From assembly GCA_900556845.1 (NCBI GenBank), contig USQO01000005.1, forward strand, positions 1 to 54,698: a stretch of 54,698 nucleotides of DNA, read 5' to 3'. A program made the position numbers and the translations under genes. Under the pieces are notes generated by a model. The model worked only from the letters and a program-made list of their open reading frames with translations. It searched no databases and was not told where the DNA came from. The first letter of the stretch is position 1, and each line of letters opens with the position of its first letter. This DNA is from an uncultured Bacteroides sp. GTDB taxonomy: Bacteria; Bacteroidota; Bacteroidia; Bacteroidales; Bacteroidaceae. Positions 38,022-47,076 of this stretch are shown one piece after another.

Positions 38022-39326
38022 TTAAGGTCTGATTTTCATCAAATTTCTGGCCAGAAATGCCTGAATGATGCCTCGGAGAGACAGATATACGATGAAAGAA
38101 AGCCAAAGTGCATGGTTCCCCCAGACATCATGCAAGGTATAATAGACCAGGAAAAAACTGCAACTGGCTATGAACATACTTTGCAGCATGCGGTAGGTAG
38201 CTGTGGCTCCGATAAAGATACCGTCGAACAGGAAGGCTGCAAAGCCGGTCAGCGGGATAGCCATGGCCCAATACAGGTATTCATGTGCGGCTTCAATTAC
38301 GGTGGTGTCGTTGGTCAGTAGTCCTAGAAAGGCTGTTCCGCCGATACCGTATAAAAGGGTAAAGAGAAAGGCCATTCCCAGTCCCCATCCGAACAGCTGT
38401 TTGATGGTGCGGTTTAATTCTTTATAGTTTCTTGCTCCGATGTACTTTCCGGTCAGGGCTTCGCCGGCATAGGCAAAACCGTCCATGATGTACGAGAAAA
38501 GGGTAAACAGTTGCATGAGCAGGGTGTTTACAGCCAGTATGACTTCTCCGTGTGCTGCTCCTGTCGATGTGAAAAATACCGTTACAGCTACCAGGCACAG
38601 CGTGCGCAGGAAGATGTCGCGGTTGACATTGAAGAAACGGAGTAAGGCATGCCGTTCGGTAAGCTGGCGGGTGGTGAAATATTTGCGCAGTGAACCATAA
38701 TGACGGAACCAGAGCAGAAGCGCCATGAAGAGTCCGCCGTATTGGGCAATCAGTGTGCCCAAAGCTACGCCTTCTACTTTCATGTGGAAGACGTATACAA
38801 AGCACAGACTGGCCAGAATGTTGATGATATTCTGTGAGATGGCTATCCACATGGGGATGCGTGAGTTTTGCATACCGATGTACCAGCCCGACAAGCTGTA
38901 GAGCAGTAGTGTGGCGGGGGCTCCCCAGATGCATATTCTGAAATAGGACGTAGCCAACTGTCTGACTTCGGCTGTGGTCTCTACCCAACGGAATGCAAAA
39001 TCCAGAATGGGAGTTTGCAGCAGGATAAGCAGGAGCGATAAAATCAGACTGATTCCTGTGGAACGAAGCAGCAGACGCACTACTTCGTCTAGCTTGTGTG
39101 CTCCGAGGGCTTGCGAAGTCATACCGCTGGTACCCATGCGAAGGAATCCGAATATCAGGTAAATCATATTGAACAGCATTCCGCCTATGGCTATGGCGCC
39201 TATATAGGATGCGGCTCCCAGATGGCCTACGATGGTGACATCAATCAGTCCCAGCAGAGGGACGGTGATGTTGGATATGATGGAAGGAACTGCTATGTGG
39301 AGTATTTTTTTGCTGACAGGATGCAT
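38022..39326 (-). CDS. MATE family efflux transporter (DinF-like)
   Basis: A 434-residue inner-membrane antiporter with 12 predicted spans in two similar halves. The N-terminal half has PSIISNITVPLLGLIDVTIVGHLG, typical of DinF-type MATE proteins, and GTSGMTSQALGA. The stop codon lies near the tRNA-Lys promoter. The start is 10 bases after birA, with yraN further upstream, so the three may form one unit. Likely cargo is cationic drugs or metabolites. Confidence 0.92.
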   Translation of the reverse strand: MHPVSKKILHIAVPSIISNITVPLLGLIDVTIVGHLGAASYIGAIAIGGMLFNMIYLIFGFLRMGTSGMTSQALGAHKLDEVVRLLLRSTGISLILSLLLILLQTPILDFAFRWVETTAEVRQLATSYFRICIWGAPATLLLYSLSGWYIGMQNSRIPMWIAISQNIINILASLCFVYVFHMKVEGVALGTLIAQYGGLFMALLLWFRHYGSLRKYFTTRQLTERHALLRFFNVNRDIFLRTLCLVAVTVFFTSTGAAHGEVILAVNTLLMQLFTLFSYIMDGFAYAGEALTGKYIGARNYKELNRTIKQLFGWGLGMAFLFTLLYGIGGTAFLGLLTNDTTVIEAAHEYLYWAMAIPLTGFAAFLFDGIFIGATATYRMLQSMFIASCSFFLVYYTLHDVWGNHALWLSFIVYLSLRGIIQAFLARNLMKIRP

Positions 39327-39336
39327 GTATCTTATA

Positions 39337-40095
39337 TTATAATGTATGTTTGCCGATGATGTATTGTACTTCCTTGAACATGTAGCTGCGTATGTTTCCA
39401 GCTTCGTCTTTCAGAAATAATCTGCCGCTAGGGTCAATCTTTTGTATCTCTGCTTGGAAAAGTCCGTTTTGGTCTTTGTATGTATGGTATCCTTCTTTTC
39501 TGTACAGTGCATCCATATAGCGGGAGCTGATTTCCTCGAACTGCTTGTTCTGTAGCAGGGAATAATAGTAGTCTACACGCTCCATGATAGCTTCCAGGAT
39601 GGGTAGGATGTCCCATTTCTTTCCGGTTATCTGGAATAAGGAAACGGGGTTGGGGGCATTGCTGATGAAATGCTCCTGGTTAATGTTGATTCCGGTTCCT
39701 GCGATAGAGCGGGAAATGTGCATGCCTGTGAGGTCGTTCTCAATCAGGGTGCCGGATATTTTATAATCTTTCCAGTAAATATCGTTGGGCCATTTGATGG
39801 AGATATCGGTCGTAATGGCAGATAAGACATCATAATAAGCCAATGCTCCAATTTCGGAGAGCAGGAATTGTTTCTTAATTTCCAGAAACTCGGGAAAAAC
39901 TACATAACTGAAAAGCAGGTTGCATCCGGCTTCCGATTCCCATGAGTTTTCCCGTTGGCCCCGGCCGGCTGTCTGGAAGCTGCTCCATACGGTAGTCAGG
40001 TCGGGAGTGTCTTGCCGATCGCAAAGGGCTGCCAGATAGGTATTGGTGGAATCGGTTTCGGAGATGTATATCAATCGGTCTGTTGTATTTGTCAT
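39337..40095 (-). CDS. birA: biotin--[acetyl-CoA-carboxylase] ligase
   Basis: Attaches biotin to the carrier proteins of biotin-dependent carboxylases. The 252 residues contain only the catalytic and C-terminal domains, with no N-terminal DNA-binding domain, so it should not act as a repressor. Key motifs are TDSTNTYL, GRGQRENSW (biotinyl-AMP loop) and IKWPNDIYW with KISGTLIE. It sits between yraN and the MATE gene on the same strand. Confidence 0.95.
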   Translation of the reverse strand: MTNTTDRLIYISETDSTNTYLAALCDRQDTPDLTTVWSSFQTAGRGQRENSWESEAGCNLLFSYVVFPEFLEIKKQFLLSEIGALAYYDVLSAITTDISIKWPNDIYWKDYKISGTLIENDLTGMHISRSIAGTGININQEHFISNAPNPVSLFQITGKKWDILPILEAIMERVDYYYSLLQNKQFEEISSRYMDALYRKEGYHTYKDQNGLFQAEIQKIDPSGRLFLKDEAGNIRSYMFKEVQYIIGKHTL

Positions 40096-40147
40096 AAAGT
40101 GCAGGGTTATATGGTTTAATGTTTTCTATAGAGATGTAAATCTTTTA

Positions 40148-40513
40148 CTACCAGACAGGTGGAAGAAACGCATCTTCTATATGTTCTATTCTAAAATCAG
40201 TTTCATTTCCAATGACTGTGATGATGTCGAAACGGACAGGTAGGTCGATGGCATAACGCTTTAAGTAGAAATCGGTAGATGCTACAATATTTCTGATCTT
40301 TTTATCAGTGATGGCTTCTTCGGGGTTGCCAAATTGAGTTGAGCTGCGTGTCTTGACTTCTACCACTATCAGTGTGTTGTCTTTCTCGGCAACAATGTCC
40401 AGCTCTTTCTTTCTGAAATGCCAGTTGCGATGCAAGATGCGGTAGCCGTGGTTTGTCAAATAGATAGCTGCTTGGACTTCACCGGCCTTCCCTAGTTCGT
40501 TGTGTAGTGCCAT
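40148..40513 (-). CDS. YraN family protein (UPF0102, endonuclease-like fold)
   Basis: A 121-residue small protein with the conserved UPF0102 start (GKAGEVQAAIYLTNHGYRIL, then HRNWHFRKKELDIVAE) and the Asp...Glu-x-Lys arrangement ELDIV...VVEVKTRSS of a Holliday-junction-resolvase-like restriction endonuclease fold. Function is not established. It precedes birA by 52 bases. A -7 box lies at 40530-40537. Confidence 0.92.
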   Translation of the reverse strand: MALHNELGKAGEVQAAIYLTNHGYRILHRNWHFRKKELDIVAEKDNTLIVVEVKTRSSTQFGNPEEAITDKKIRNIVASTDFYLKRYAIDLPVRFDIITVIGNETDFRIEHIEDAFLPPVW

Positions 40514-40529
40514 TTATCATTGTTTTTCG

Positions 40530-40537
40530 CAAAAATA
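40530..40537 (-). promoter_or_regulatory. -7 box TATTTTTG for yraN-birA-MATE
   Basis: TATTTTTG on the minus strand, 16 bases before the yraN ATG. The short leader is normal here. No clear -33. Confidence 0.45.
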
Positions 40538-40549
40538 CTGATTTTATTG

Positions 40550-40579
40550 TTTGAATTTAAGCAAGTAAAATTAATTTTG
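40550..40579 (+). promoter_or_regulatory. promoter TTTG-N18-TAATTTTG for the small protein and tadA
   Basis: TTTG (40550-40553), 18 bases, TAATTTTG (40572-40579), directly before the ATG at 40588. It is divergent from and interleaved with the yraN promoter. Confidence 0.7.
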
Positions 40580-40587
40580 CAAAATAT

Positions 40588-40821
40588 ATGGTGAATTGCG
40601 GAAAGAAAAGAAAAAAAGTACCTTCATCAGTTCCTCCGCGCAGGCAGCGGATGGTATGCTTGATGAGTGAAGAAGAAGTGCATCTTGTAGAAAGGTATTT
40701 GGAAAAGTATCAGATATCGAACAAGGGACGCTGGCTTCGGGAGACGATTTTGTCGTTTATTCACCAGAAAATGGAAGAAGATTATCCAACATTGTTTAAC
40801 GAACATGACATGCGACGCTGA
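40588..40821 (+). CDS. small basic protein, possible ribbon-helix-helix fold
   Basis: A 77-residue protein of unknown function. It has a very basic N terminus (KKRKKVPSSVPPRRQR), a short strand MVCLMSEEEVHLVERYLEKY and a second helix KGRWLRETILSFIHQKM, resembling a strand-helix-helix DNA-binding or mobilisation-type fold. A consensus promoter lies directly upstream and tadA starts 5 bases after its stop, so translation is real and probably coupled. Its promoter position would allow autoregulation, which is speculative. Confidence 0.72.
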   Translation: MVNCGKKRKKVPSSVPPRRQRMVCLMSEEEVHLVERYLEKYQISNKGRWLRETILSFIHQKMEEDYPTLFNEHDMRR

Positions 40822-40826
40822 CAATT

Positions 40827-41261
40827 ATGGCAGATGACAATTATTATATGAGACAGGCGCTGCAGGAAGCCCGTAAGGCATTCGACAGGGATGAGGTCCC
40901 GGTAGGAGCGGTGGTAGTGTGCAGAGACCGTATCATTGCACGCGGACATAACCTGACAGAAACGCTGAATGATGTTACGGCGCATGCCGAGATGCAGGCC
41001 ATAACGGCTGCTGCCAATGCGTTGGGTGGCAAGTATCTGGCCGACTGTACGTTGTATGTTACGGTAGAGCCTTGTGTGATGTGTGCGGGAGCGATAGCAT
41101 GGGCACAGACGGGACGTCTGGTGTTTGGTGCTGAAGATGAAAAGAGGGGATACCAGCGGTTTGCCCCTCAGGCATTACATCCGCGTACAGAGGTTGTAAA
41201 AGGTGTGCTGGCCGAGGAATGCGGACAATTGATGAAAGATTTCTTTAAGCGGAAGAGATAA
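40827..41261 (+). CDS. tadA: tRNA-specific adenosine deaminase (A34 to inosine)
   Basis: Zinc deaminase that converts A34 to inosine in tRNA-Arg(ACG). The 144 residues carry the metal and catalytic motif HAEMQAI (His, Glu) and PCVMCAGA (two Cys), plus the typical N terminus MRQALQEARKA and the C-terminal helix. Length is standard. It is the second gene of a two-gene unit and converges on DUF4834, with 10 bases between them. Confidence 0.93.
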   Translation: MADDNYYMRQALQEARKAFDRDEVPVGAVVVCRDRIIARGHNLTETLNDVTAHAEMQAITAAANALGGKYLADCTLYVTVEPCVMCAGAIAWAQTGRLVFGAEDEKRGYQRFAPQALHPRTEVVKGVLAEECGQLMKDFFKRKR

Positions 41262-41271
41262 ATCCGACTTA

Positions 41272-41595
41272 TTATTCCTTTACTTCTTCAAATTCTACAT
41301 ATTCGCCTTCATCCTCTCCGAAAATCTTTTTTCTGCCGGGTGAGGCATACCACTCTTTTGAACCGTGATACGACTCGTAAGGGGTAGTATCATCATTGCT
41401 GCTGTTGCCACCTTGAGTTGTCTGCTGGTAGGTTTGTCGGCGTGTCTGGGCATTAGGATTACTCTGTGTATATGTATATTGCGATTTTTTGTTTCCGGAA
41501 AGAAACATGCGAACCGTTCTGTATAGGATGAAAATTCCGATAGCGATTAGAACGAAAACCAGTAAAAGTATAAATCCAAGAAATTTGATTAACAT
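41272..41595 (-). CDS. DUF4834 family small membrane protein
   Basis: A 107-residue protein with one N-terminal membrane helix (about 3-27), then a polar Gln/Thr/Asn-rich linker and an acidic tail (EDEGEYVEFEEVKE). I recognise it as DUF4834, a Bacteroidales family of unknown function. It lies 53 bases downstream of pssA and may share its transcript, so a link with the envelope is possible. Confidence 0.8.
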   Translation of the reverse strand: MLIKFLGFILLLVFVLIAIGIFILYRTVRMFLSGNKKSQYTYTQSNPNAQTRRQTYQQTTQGGNSSNDDTTPYESYHGSKEWYASPGRKKIFGEDEGEYVEFEEVKE

Positions 41596-41648
41596 AGTTA
41601 TTGTCTTTTTTATTTATGTGACTACAATAACTGTGCCACAATTGTTTG

Positions 41649-42356
41649 TTATGCTTTTTTGCGTGTGATAAGTGACAGGAGGATATACCATACGATGACT
41701 GCTGCAAAGCCACTCAATTGCAGGCAGATGAGCAATGGAATGCTGAAAAGCAGGAATATATAGCTGGTTTTATTGCTTTTCCATGATAGGTTTTTGAATT
41801 TTAAGGAAAACATAGGTAATTCGGCAACCAGCAATAATGACATGATGATAACCATGATAAGCAGATACAGGGCATTGAATGCTTCTGAAACCAGAAAGTC
41901 ATGAGAACCTGCTACCAGTGAACCCCAGAAAAGTGCATTGGCAGGAGTAGGCATACCAATGAAAGAAGAGGTCTGGCGGGTATCGACATTGAATTTGGCC
42001 AGACGAAGTGCAGAGAAAACTGCAATTAAAAATGCGGCGTATGGCAGGAGGTCCGAAAGTGGTTCGAGCATTGCCGGATAGTGTACTTCCTTGAATAAAG
42101 AAAAAACGATGGCAGCAGGCGCAAAACCAAAGCTGATATCATCGGCTAATGAATCCAGCTCTTTTCCGATAGGAGAGGAAACATGTAGCAGACGGGCTGC
42201 CATGCCATCAAAGAAATCGAAGACGGCACCTATTATAATAAAGATTAATGCTGCCTGATAGTTGCCTTGGAAAGCCATGAAGCTGGCAATGCATCCTGAG
42301 AACAAGTTGCAGCAGGTAATCGTATTGGGTATTTGTCTGGTAATAATATTTGCCAT
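41649..42356 (-). CDS. pssA: CDP-diacylglycerol--serine O-phosphatidyltransferase
   Basis: Integral-membrane enzyme that makes phosphatidylserine, the precursor of phosphatidylethanolamine. The 235 residues hold the CDP-alcohol phosphotransferase motif DG-x2-AR-x8-G-x3-D-x3-D (FFDGMAARLLHVSSPIGKEL, then DSLADD) and several membrane spans. It starts 12 bases after psd; the two enzymes act in sequence. Confidence 0.95.
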   Translation of the reverse strand: MANIITRQIPNTITCCNLFSGCIASFMAFQGNYQAALIFIIIGAVFDFFDGMAARLLHVSSPIGKELDSLADDISFGFAPAAIVFSLFKEVHYPAMLEPLSDLLPYAAFLIAVFSALRLAKFNVDTRQTSSFIGMPTPANALFWGSLVAGSHDFLVSEAFNALYLLIMVIIMSLLLVAELPMFSLKFKNLSWKSNKTSYIFLLFSIPLLICLQLSGFAAVIVWYILLSLITRKKA

Positions 42357-42368
42357 CTTTGTTTCTGA

Positions 42369-43064
42369 TTATTGAAGTTTAGCGATAATTGTTTGATTTC
42401 CCGTGGTGGCCTGTCCCATTGAAACGCAAACTTCTGTGCCTAAAGGCAGATAAACGTCTACGCGTGAACCAAACTTGATGAATCCCATGTGCTCGTCAAT
42501 AAAGCATTCTTCATTTTTCTCGGCATAAGTGACGATGCGTCGCGCAATGGCACCTGCTATCTGTCTGGCCATAACGGTATGGCCTTCGGGAGTTTCGATT
42601 ACAACCATTGAACGTTCGTTTTCTGTGCTGGCTTTAGGAAGCCATGCTTTCATGAAACGTCCGTTGTGATGGTCTACGTGTTTCACGACACCGTCAACCG
42701 GATACCAGTTGGCATGAACATTGGTCACGCTCATAAAAATAGAAATCATGAGTCGGCGGTCGTGGAAGTATTCGTTTTCGTCTACTTCTTCTATTACTAC
42801 AATTTTACCATCGGCCGGTGCTACAACTATTTTTTCGGTGTCTTGCCCAAAGATACGTACCGGGCATTGAAAGAAGTTCACCATCAATGAATAGAGTATC
42901 ACACTAAGGACTGCAACGATGTAGAAAGGAAGCTTGCATTCTAATCCCCAATAAAGTCCTGCATTTAGGGTTAGTAGTATCACGGCACTGGTAATCAGTA
43001 TGTTAGTTCCTTCTCGGTGGAGTCTTATTTTCTTTATTTTTTTGATTTTATTCAGTCGGCTCAT
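42369..43064 (-). CDS. psd: phosphatidylserine decarboxylase (short, archaeal-type)
   Basis: Converts phosphatidylserine to phosphatidylethanolamine. The 231-residue proenzyme has an N-terminal membrane region (about 22-65), VVAPADGKIVVIEE, HRRLMISIFMSVTNVHANW-type sequence and the Gly-Ser processing site in GFIKFGSRVDVY, where the pyruvoyl group forms. This is the short class without the E. coli LGST motif. A good promoter lies at 43099-43130. Confidence 0.94.
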   Translation of the reverse strand: MSRLNKIKKIKKIRLHREGTNILITSAVILLTLNAGLYWGLECKLPFYIVAVLSVILYSLMVNFFQCPVRIFGQDTEKIVVAPADGKIVVIEEVDENEYFHDRRLMISIFMSVTNVHANWYPVDGVVKHVDHHNGRFMKAWLPKASTENERSMVVIETPEGHTVMARQIAGAIARRIVTYAEKNEECFIDEHMGFIKFGSRVDVYLPLGTEVCVSMGQATTGNQTIIAKLQ

Positions 43065-43098
43065 AATAAAGGTAGTACATAGTTTTCATGTTATCGTG

Positions 43099-43130
43099 CA
43101 AAAATAGCTTTTATTTATCTACCCTGCAAA
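43099..43130 (-). promoter_or_regulatory. promoter TTTG-N20-TATTTTTG for psd-pssA
   Basis: On the minus strand TTTG (43127-43130), 20 bases, TATTTTTG (43099-43106), about 35 bases before the psd ATG. Confidence 0.7.
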
Positions 43131-43176
43131 TAAAAGTTATAAAAACGTGCTTTTGAGTGAACTTTCACTTTTTCTT

Positions 43177-43208
43177 TTTGTGTGTTCAGAGAATCGGCGG
43201 TATCTTTA
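43177..43208 (+). promoter_or_regulatory. promoter TTTG-N20-TATCTTTA for dnaE
   Basis: TTTG (43177-43180), 20 bases, TATCTTTA (43201-43208, one mismatch to TAnnTTTG), 25 bases before the dnaE ATG. Confidence 0.6.
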
Positions 43209-43233
43209 CCTTGTTTTTATTTAATGATAAATT

Positions 43234-46200
43234 ATGCAGGATTTTGTTCATTTGCACGTTCACACTCAGTATTCTATTTTGGATGGCCAGGCTTCAATAC
43301 CCCGGTTGGTAGATAAGGCTATTGCCAATGGTATGCGAGGCATTGCTGTTACCGATCATGGGGATATGTTTGGTATCAAAGAGTTCTTCAACTATGTAAA
43401 CAAGAAGAACGGGGGAGTCAATGGAGAGATAAAAGACTTGAAAAAGAAGATAGCTTCTTTGGAATCCGGTAAATTGGAATCGGAAAATCCGGAAGCTGAG
43501 ATTGCGGCATGTAAGGAGCAAATGGAAGCGTTGAAAAAGCGCTTGTTCAAGCCGATTATCGGATGTGAGATGTACGTTGCCCGCCGGGGATTGAAACTGA
43601 AAGAGGGTAAACAGGACCAGAGCGGTTATCACTTGGTGGTACTTGCCAAGAATCTGAAAGGTTATCATAATCTGATTAAGCTTGTATCGAAGGCTTGGAC
43701 AGAAGGTTTTTATATGCGTCCGAGAACGGATAAGGCCGAATTGGAGAAATATCATGAGGGACTTATTGTCTGTTCTGCCTGTCTGGGTGGTGAAATCCCG
43801 CGTAAAATTACTGCCGGTCAGCTTGAAGAAGCCGAAGAGGCTATCCGTTGGTTTAAAAAAGTGTTTGGGGCAGATTATTATTTAGAGCTTCAACGGCATA
43901 AGGCTACTGTTGCAAGGGCGAACCATGAAGTTTACAAGATGCAGCAGGTTGTAAATGAGAAACTGATAGAATTATCAAAGAAATATGATGTAAAGTTGGT
44001 TTGTACCAACGATGTGCACTTTGTGGACGAAGAGAATGCCGAGGCGCACGACCGCTTGATTTGCTTGAGCACTGGAAAGGACCTGGACGACCCCAAGCGT
44101 ATGCTGTATACCAAGCAAGAGTGGATGAAGACGCGGGAGGAAATGAACGAAATCTTTGCGGATGTGCCGGAAGCTTTGTCGAATACGGTAGATATCTGTG
44201 ATCAGGTGGAGTTTTACTCGATAGACCATGCGCCTATCATGCCGACTTTTGCTATCCCTGAGGATTTTGGAACGGAAGAAGAATACCGCAAGCGCTTCAC
44301 GGAGGAAGACTTGTTTAATGAGTTTACCCGTGATGAGAACGGAAAAGTGGTGATGAGTGAAAGTGAGGGACAGGCAAAGATTGAGCGTCTGGGTGGATTT
44401 GAGAAGCTCTATCGTATCAAGTTGGAGGCTGACTATCTGAAGAAGTTGGCTTACGACGGTGCACATAAACGCTATGGTGAGGTTTTAAGTGATGAGGTGG
44501 AGGAGCGTATCCGCTTTGAGCTGCATATCATGAAGACAATGGGTTTCCCTGGATACTTCCTTATCGTGCAGGATTTTATCAGGGCTGCTCGTGAAGAGTT
44601 GGATGTGTCTGTGGGGCCAGGACGTGGTTCGGCCGCTGGTTCGGCTGTTGCGTATTGCTTGGGTATTACACAGATTGACCCGATTAAATATGACTTACTT
44701 TTTGAGCGTTTCTTGAATCCGGACCGTATTTCTTTGCCAGATATTGATGTGGACTTTGATGATGACGGTAGAGGCAGGGTCTTGAACTGGGTGACTGAAA
44801 AGTACGGGCAAGAGAAGGTTGCTCATATTATTACATATGGTACGATGGCTACCAAACTTGCCATCAAGGATGTGGCACGCGTACAGAAGTTGCCTTTATC
44901 TGAATCCGACCGGCTCTGTAAGCTGGTGCCGGATAAGATTCCGGATAAGAAACTGAACTTGACGAATGCCATTGCTTATGTGCCGGAGTTGCAGGCTGCC
45001 GAGGTTTCGTCCGACCCTATTTTACGGGATACAATTAAGTATGCGAAGATGCTGGAAGGTAACGTTCGAAATACAGGTGTGCATGCCTGTGGAACGATTA
45101 TCTGTAGGGACGACATAACCGACTGGGTACCTGTTAGTACGGCAGATGATAAGGAAACTGGCGAGAAAATGCTGGTAACCCAATATGAAGGTTCAGTGAT
45201 TGAGGATACGGGACTTATCAAGATGGACTTTTTGGGTCTGAAAACGCTTTCTATTATTAAGGAAGCTGTTGAGAATATCCGCCATAGTAAAGGACTGGTG
45301 ATTGATGTTGATAAAATTCCGATTGATGATCCGGTTACTTATCAGTTGTATAGTGATGGTCGCACAATTGGTACATTCCAGTTCGAATCTGCGGGTATGC
45401 AGAAGTATCTGCGTGAACTGCAGCCTTCTACTTTCGAAGATTTGATTGCCATGAATGCCCTTTATCGTCCGGGTCCGATGGATTATATTCCGGATTTTAT
45501 TGACCGTAAGCATGGCAGAAAGCCTATCGAGTATGATATACCTATCATGGAGAAGTACTTGAAGGATACGTATGGTATTACGGTGTATCAGGAGCAGGTG
45601 ATGTTGCTGTCGCGTTTGCTGGCTGATTTTACTCGTGGTGAATCGGATGCTTTGCGTAAGGCTATGGGTAAAAAGCTGCGTGACAAGCTGGATCACATGA
45701 AGCCTAAATTCATTGAGGGTGGAAAGAAAAACGGACATGACCCGCAGGTATTGGAAAAAATATGGGCCGACTGGGAAAAGTTTGCTTCGTATGCCTTTAA
45801 TAAATCGCATGCTACTTGCTATTCTTGGGTGGCTTATCAGACTGCTTACTTGAAAGCCAATTATCCGGCCGAATATATGGCTGCTACGATGAGCCGGAAT
45901 ATTTCGAACATCGTCGAAATTACGAAACTGATGGACGAATGTAAGGCTACGGGCTTGAAAGTACTGGGACCTGATATTAACGAAAGTCAGAAGAAGTTCT
46001 CTGTAAACCGCCGCGGGGATATTCGTTTCGGATTGGGAGCCATTAAAGGTGTAGGTGATGCTGCTGTACAGGCAATTTTGGATGAACGTGAAAAGAATGG
46101 TTCGTTTACTTCAATTTTCGATTTTGTGCAGCGTGTAAATTTGTCGGCCTGTAACCGGAAGAATATTGAAAATCTGGCTTTAGCCGGTAGCTTTGATACT

Positions 46201-47031
46201 TTGGAAGGTATAAAGCGTGAAGATTTCTTCCAGACAAACGCAAAGGATGAGGCTTTTTCTGAAATATTGGTGCGCTATGGAAATAAATATCAGCAGGACA
46301 AGGCTGCGGCAGTGAACTCTCTTTTCGGAGGAGAGCAGATGGTAGAGATTGCTACGCCTGAAATTGTACCTGCCGCCGTATGGAGTGATTTGGAGCGTTT
46401 GAATAAGGAACGTGAACTGGTTGGTATTTATTTGTCGGCACACCCCTTGGATGAATTCCGGGTTATACTGGAGGATGTTTGTAATGCTCAGATGGCTCAA
46501 TTGGCAGATTTGACACCTTTCCAAAACAAGGATTTGCTTTTAGGAGGTATTGTAACGGCTGTTCGTGAAGGATATACCAAGAAAGGTAATCCATATGGTA
46601 TTGCGAAAGTGGAGGATTACTCGGGTGCTTATGAATTTGCGTTCTTTGGCAATGACTGGGTGGAGAAAAAGAATTTCTTTACAGTGGGAATGTTCCTTTT
46701 CTTACGCGGAAAATGTCAGCCCCGTCAGTGGAACCAGTCGGAGTGGGAGATTAAGATTAACTCAGTAGAGCTGCTTCCGGAAGTGAAAGATAAGCTGATA
46801 GAAAAGATTACAGTTGTAACTCCGTTATCAGCAATCAATGAAGAGGTAATTAATGAGTTGGGTTCTTTAATCAAGTTGCATCCGGGAAGCGCAGAATTGT
46901 TTTTCCTTGTGAAAGATGAAGATGGACAGATGCATGTGAATATGCTGTCCAGAAATTATAAGATTTCTGTGCATAAAGACTTGGTGAATTATTTAAAAGA
47001 CCAACCTATGTTGGACTATAAAATAAATTAG
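43234..47031 (+). CDS. dnaE: DNA polymerase III subunit alpha
   Basis: The replicative polymerase. The 1265 residues begin with a PHP domain: HLHVH (6-10), ILDG, TDHGD (40-44), GCEMYVA (110-116), YHLVVLAKN, CSACLGGE and CTNDVHFVDE keep what appear to be all metal ligands, unlike degenerate E. coli DnaE. Palm and catalytic residues are in GPGRGSAAGSAVAYCLG and SLPDIDVDFDDDGRGR; a helix-hairpin-helix and an OB domain follow in the C-terminal third. Residues about 57-104 are a lysine/glutamate-rich, coiled-coil-like insertion in the PHP domain. Start supported by promoter and motif position. Confidence 0.97.
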   Translation: MQDFVHLHVHTQYSILDGQASIPRLVDKAIANGMRGIAVTDHGDMFGIKEFFNYVNKKNGGVNGEIKDLKKKIASLESGKLESENPEAEIAACKEQMEALKKRLFKPIIGCEMYVARRGLKLKEGKQDQSGYHLVVLAKNLKGYHNLIKLVSKAWTEGFYMRPRTDKAELEKYHEGLIVCSACLGGEIPRKITAGQLEEAEEAIRWFKKVFGADYYLELQRHKATVARANHEVYKMQQVVNEKLIELSKKYDVKLVCTNDVHFVDEENAEAHDRLICLSTGKDLDDPKRMLYTKQEWMKTREEMNEIFADVPEALSNTVDICDQVEFYSIDHAPIMPTFAIPEDFGTEEEYRKRFTEEDLFNEFTRDENGKVVMSESEGQAKIERLGGFEKLYRIKLEADYLKKLAYDGAHKRYGEVLSDEVEERIRFELHIMKTMGFPGYFLIVQDFIRAAREELDVSVGPGRGSAAGSAVAYCLGITQIDPIKYDLLFERFLNPDRISLPDIDVDFDDDGRGRVLNWVTEKYGQEKVAHIITYGTMATKLAIKDVARVQKLPLSESDRLCKLVPDKIPDKKLNLTNAIAYVPELQAAEVSSDPILRDTIKYAKMLEGNVRNTGVHACGTIICRDDITDWVPVSTADDKETGEKMLVTQYEGSVIEDTGLIKMDFLGLKTLSIIKEAVENIRHSKGLVIDVDKIPIDDPVTYQLYSDGRTIGTFQFESAGMQKYLRELQPSTFEDLIAMNALYRPGPMDYIPDFIDRKHGRKPIEYDIPIMEKYLKDTYGITVYQEQVMLLSRLLADFTRGESDALRKAMGKKLRDKLDHMKPKFIEGGKKNGHDPQVLEKIWADWEKFASYAFNKSHATCYSWVAYQTAYLKANYPAEYMAATMSRNISNIVEITKLMDECKATGLKVLGPDINESQKKFSVNRRGDIRFGLGAIKGVGDAAVQAILDEREKNGSFTSIFDFVQRVNLSACNRKNIENLALAGSFDTLEGIKREDFFQTNAKDEAFSEILVRYGNKYQQDKAAAVNSLFGGEQMVEIATPEIVPAAVWSDLERLNKERELVGIYLSAHPLDEFRVILEDVCNAQMAQLADLTPFQNKDLLLGGIVTAVREGYTKKGNPYGIAKVEDYSGAYEFAFFGNDWVEKKNFFTVGMFLFLRGKCQPRQWNQSEWEIKINSVELLPEVKDKLIEKITVVTPLSAINEEVINELGSLIKLHPGSAELFFLVKDEDGQMHVNMLSRNYKISVHKDLVNYLKDQPMLDYKIN

Positions 47032-47039
47032 TATATTTG
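47032..47039 (+). promoter_or_regulatory. -7 box TATATTTG for trx
   Basis: TATATTTG directly after the dnaE stop and 37 bases before the trx ATG. TTGG at 47011-47014 could be a weak -33. Confidence 0.6.
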
Positions 47040-47076
47040 TCACATCATTTATTAATATAAACATAACAATAGAATT

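Noticed and set aside
45193..45810. 205-codon frame opposite dnaE
   Set aside because: It is antisense to the polymerase core, with repetitive Ile/Arg/Asn composition as expected for a shadow.
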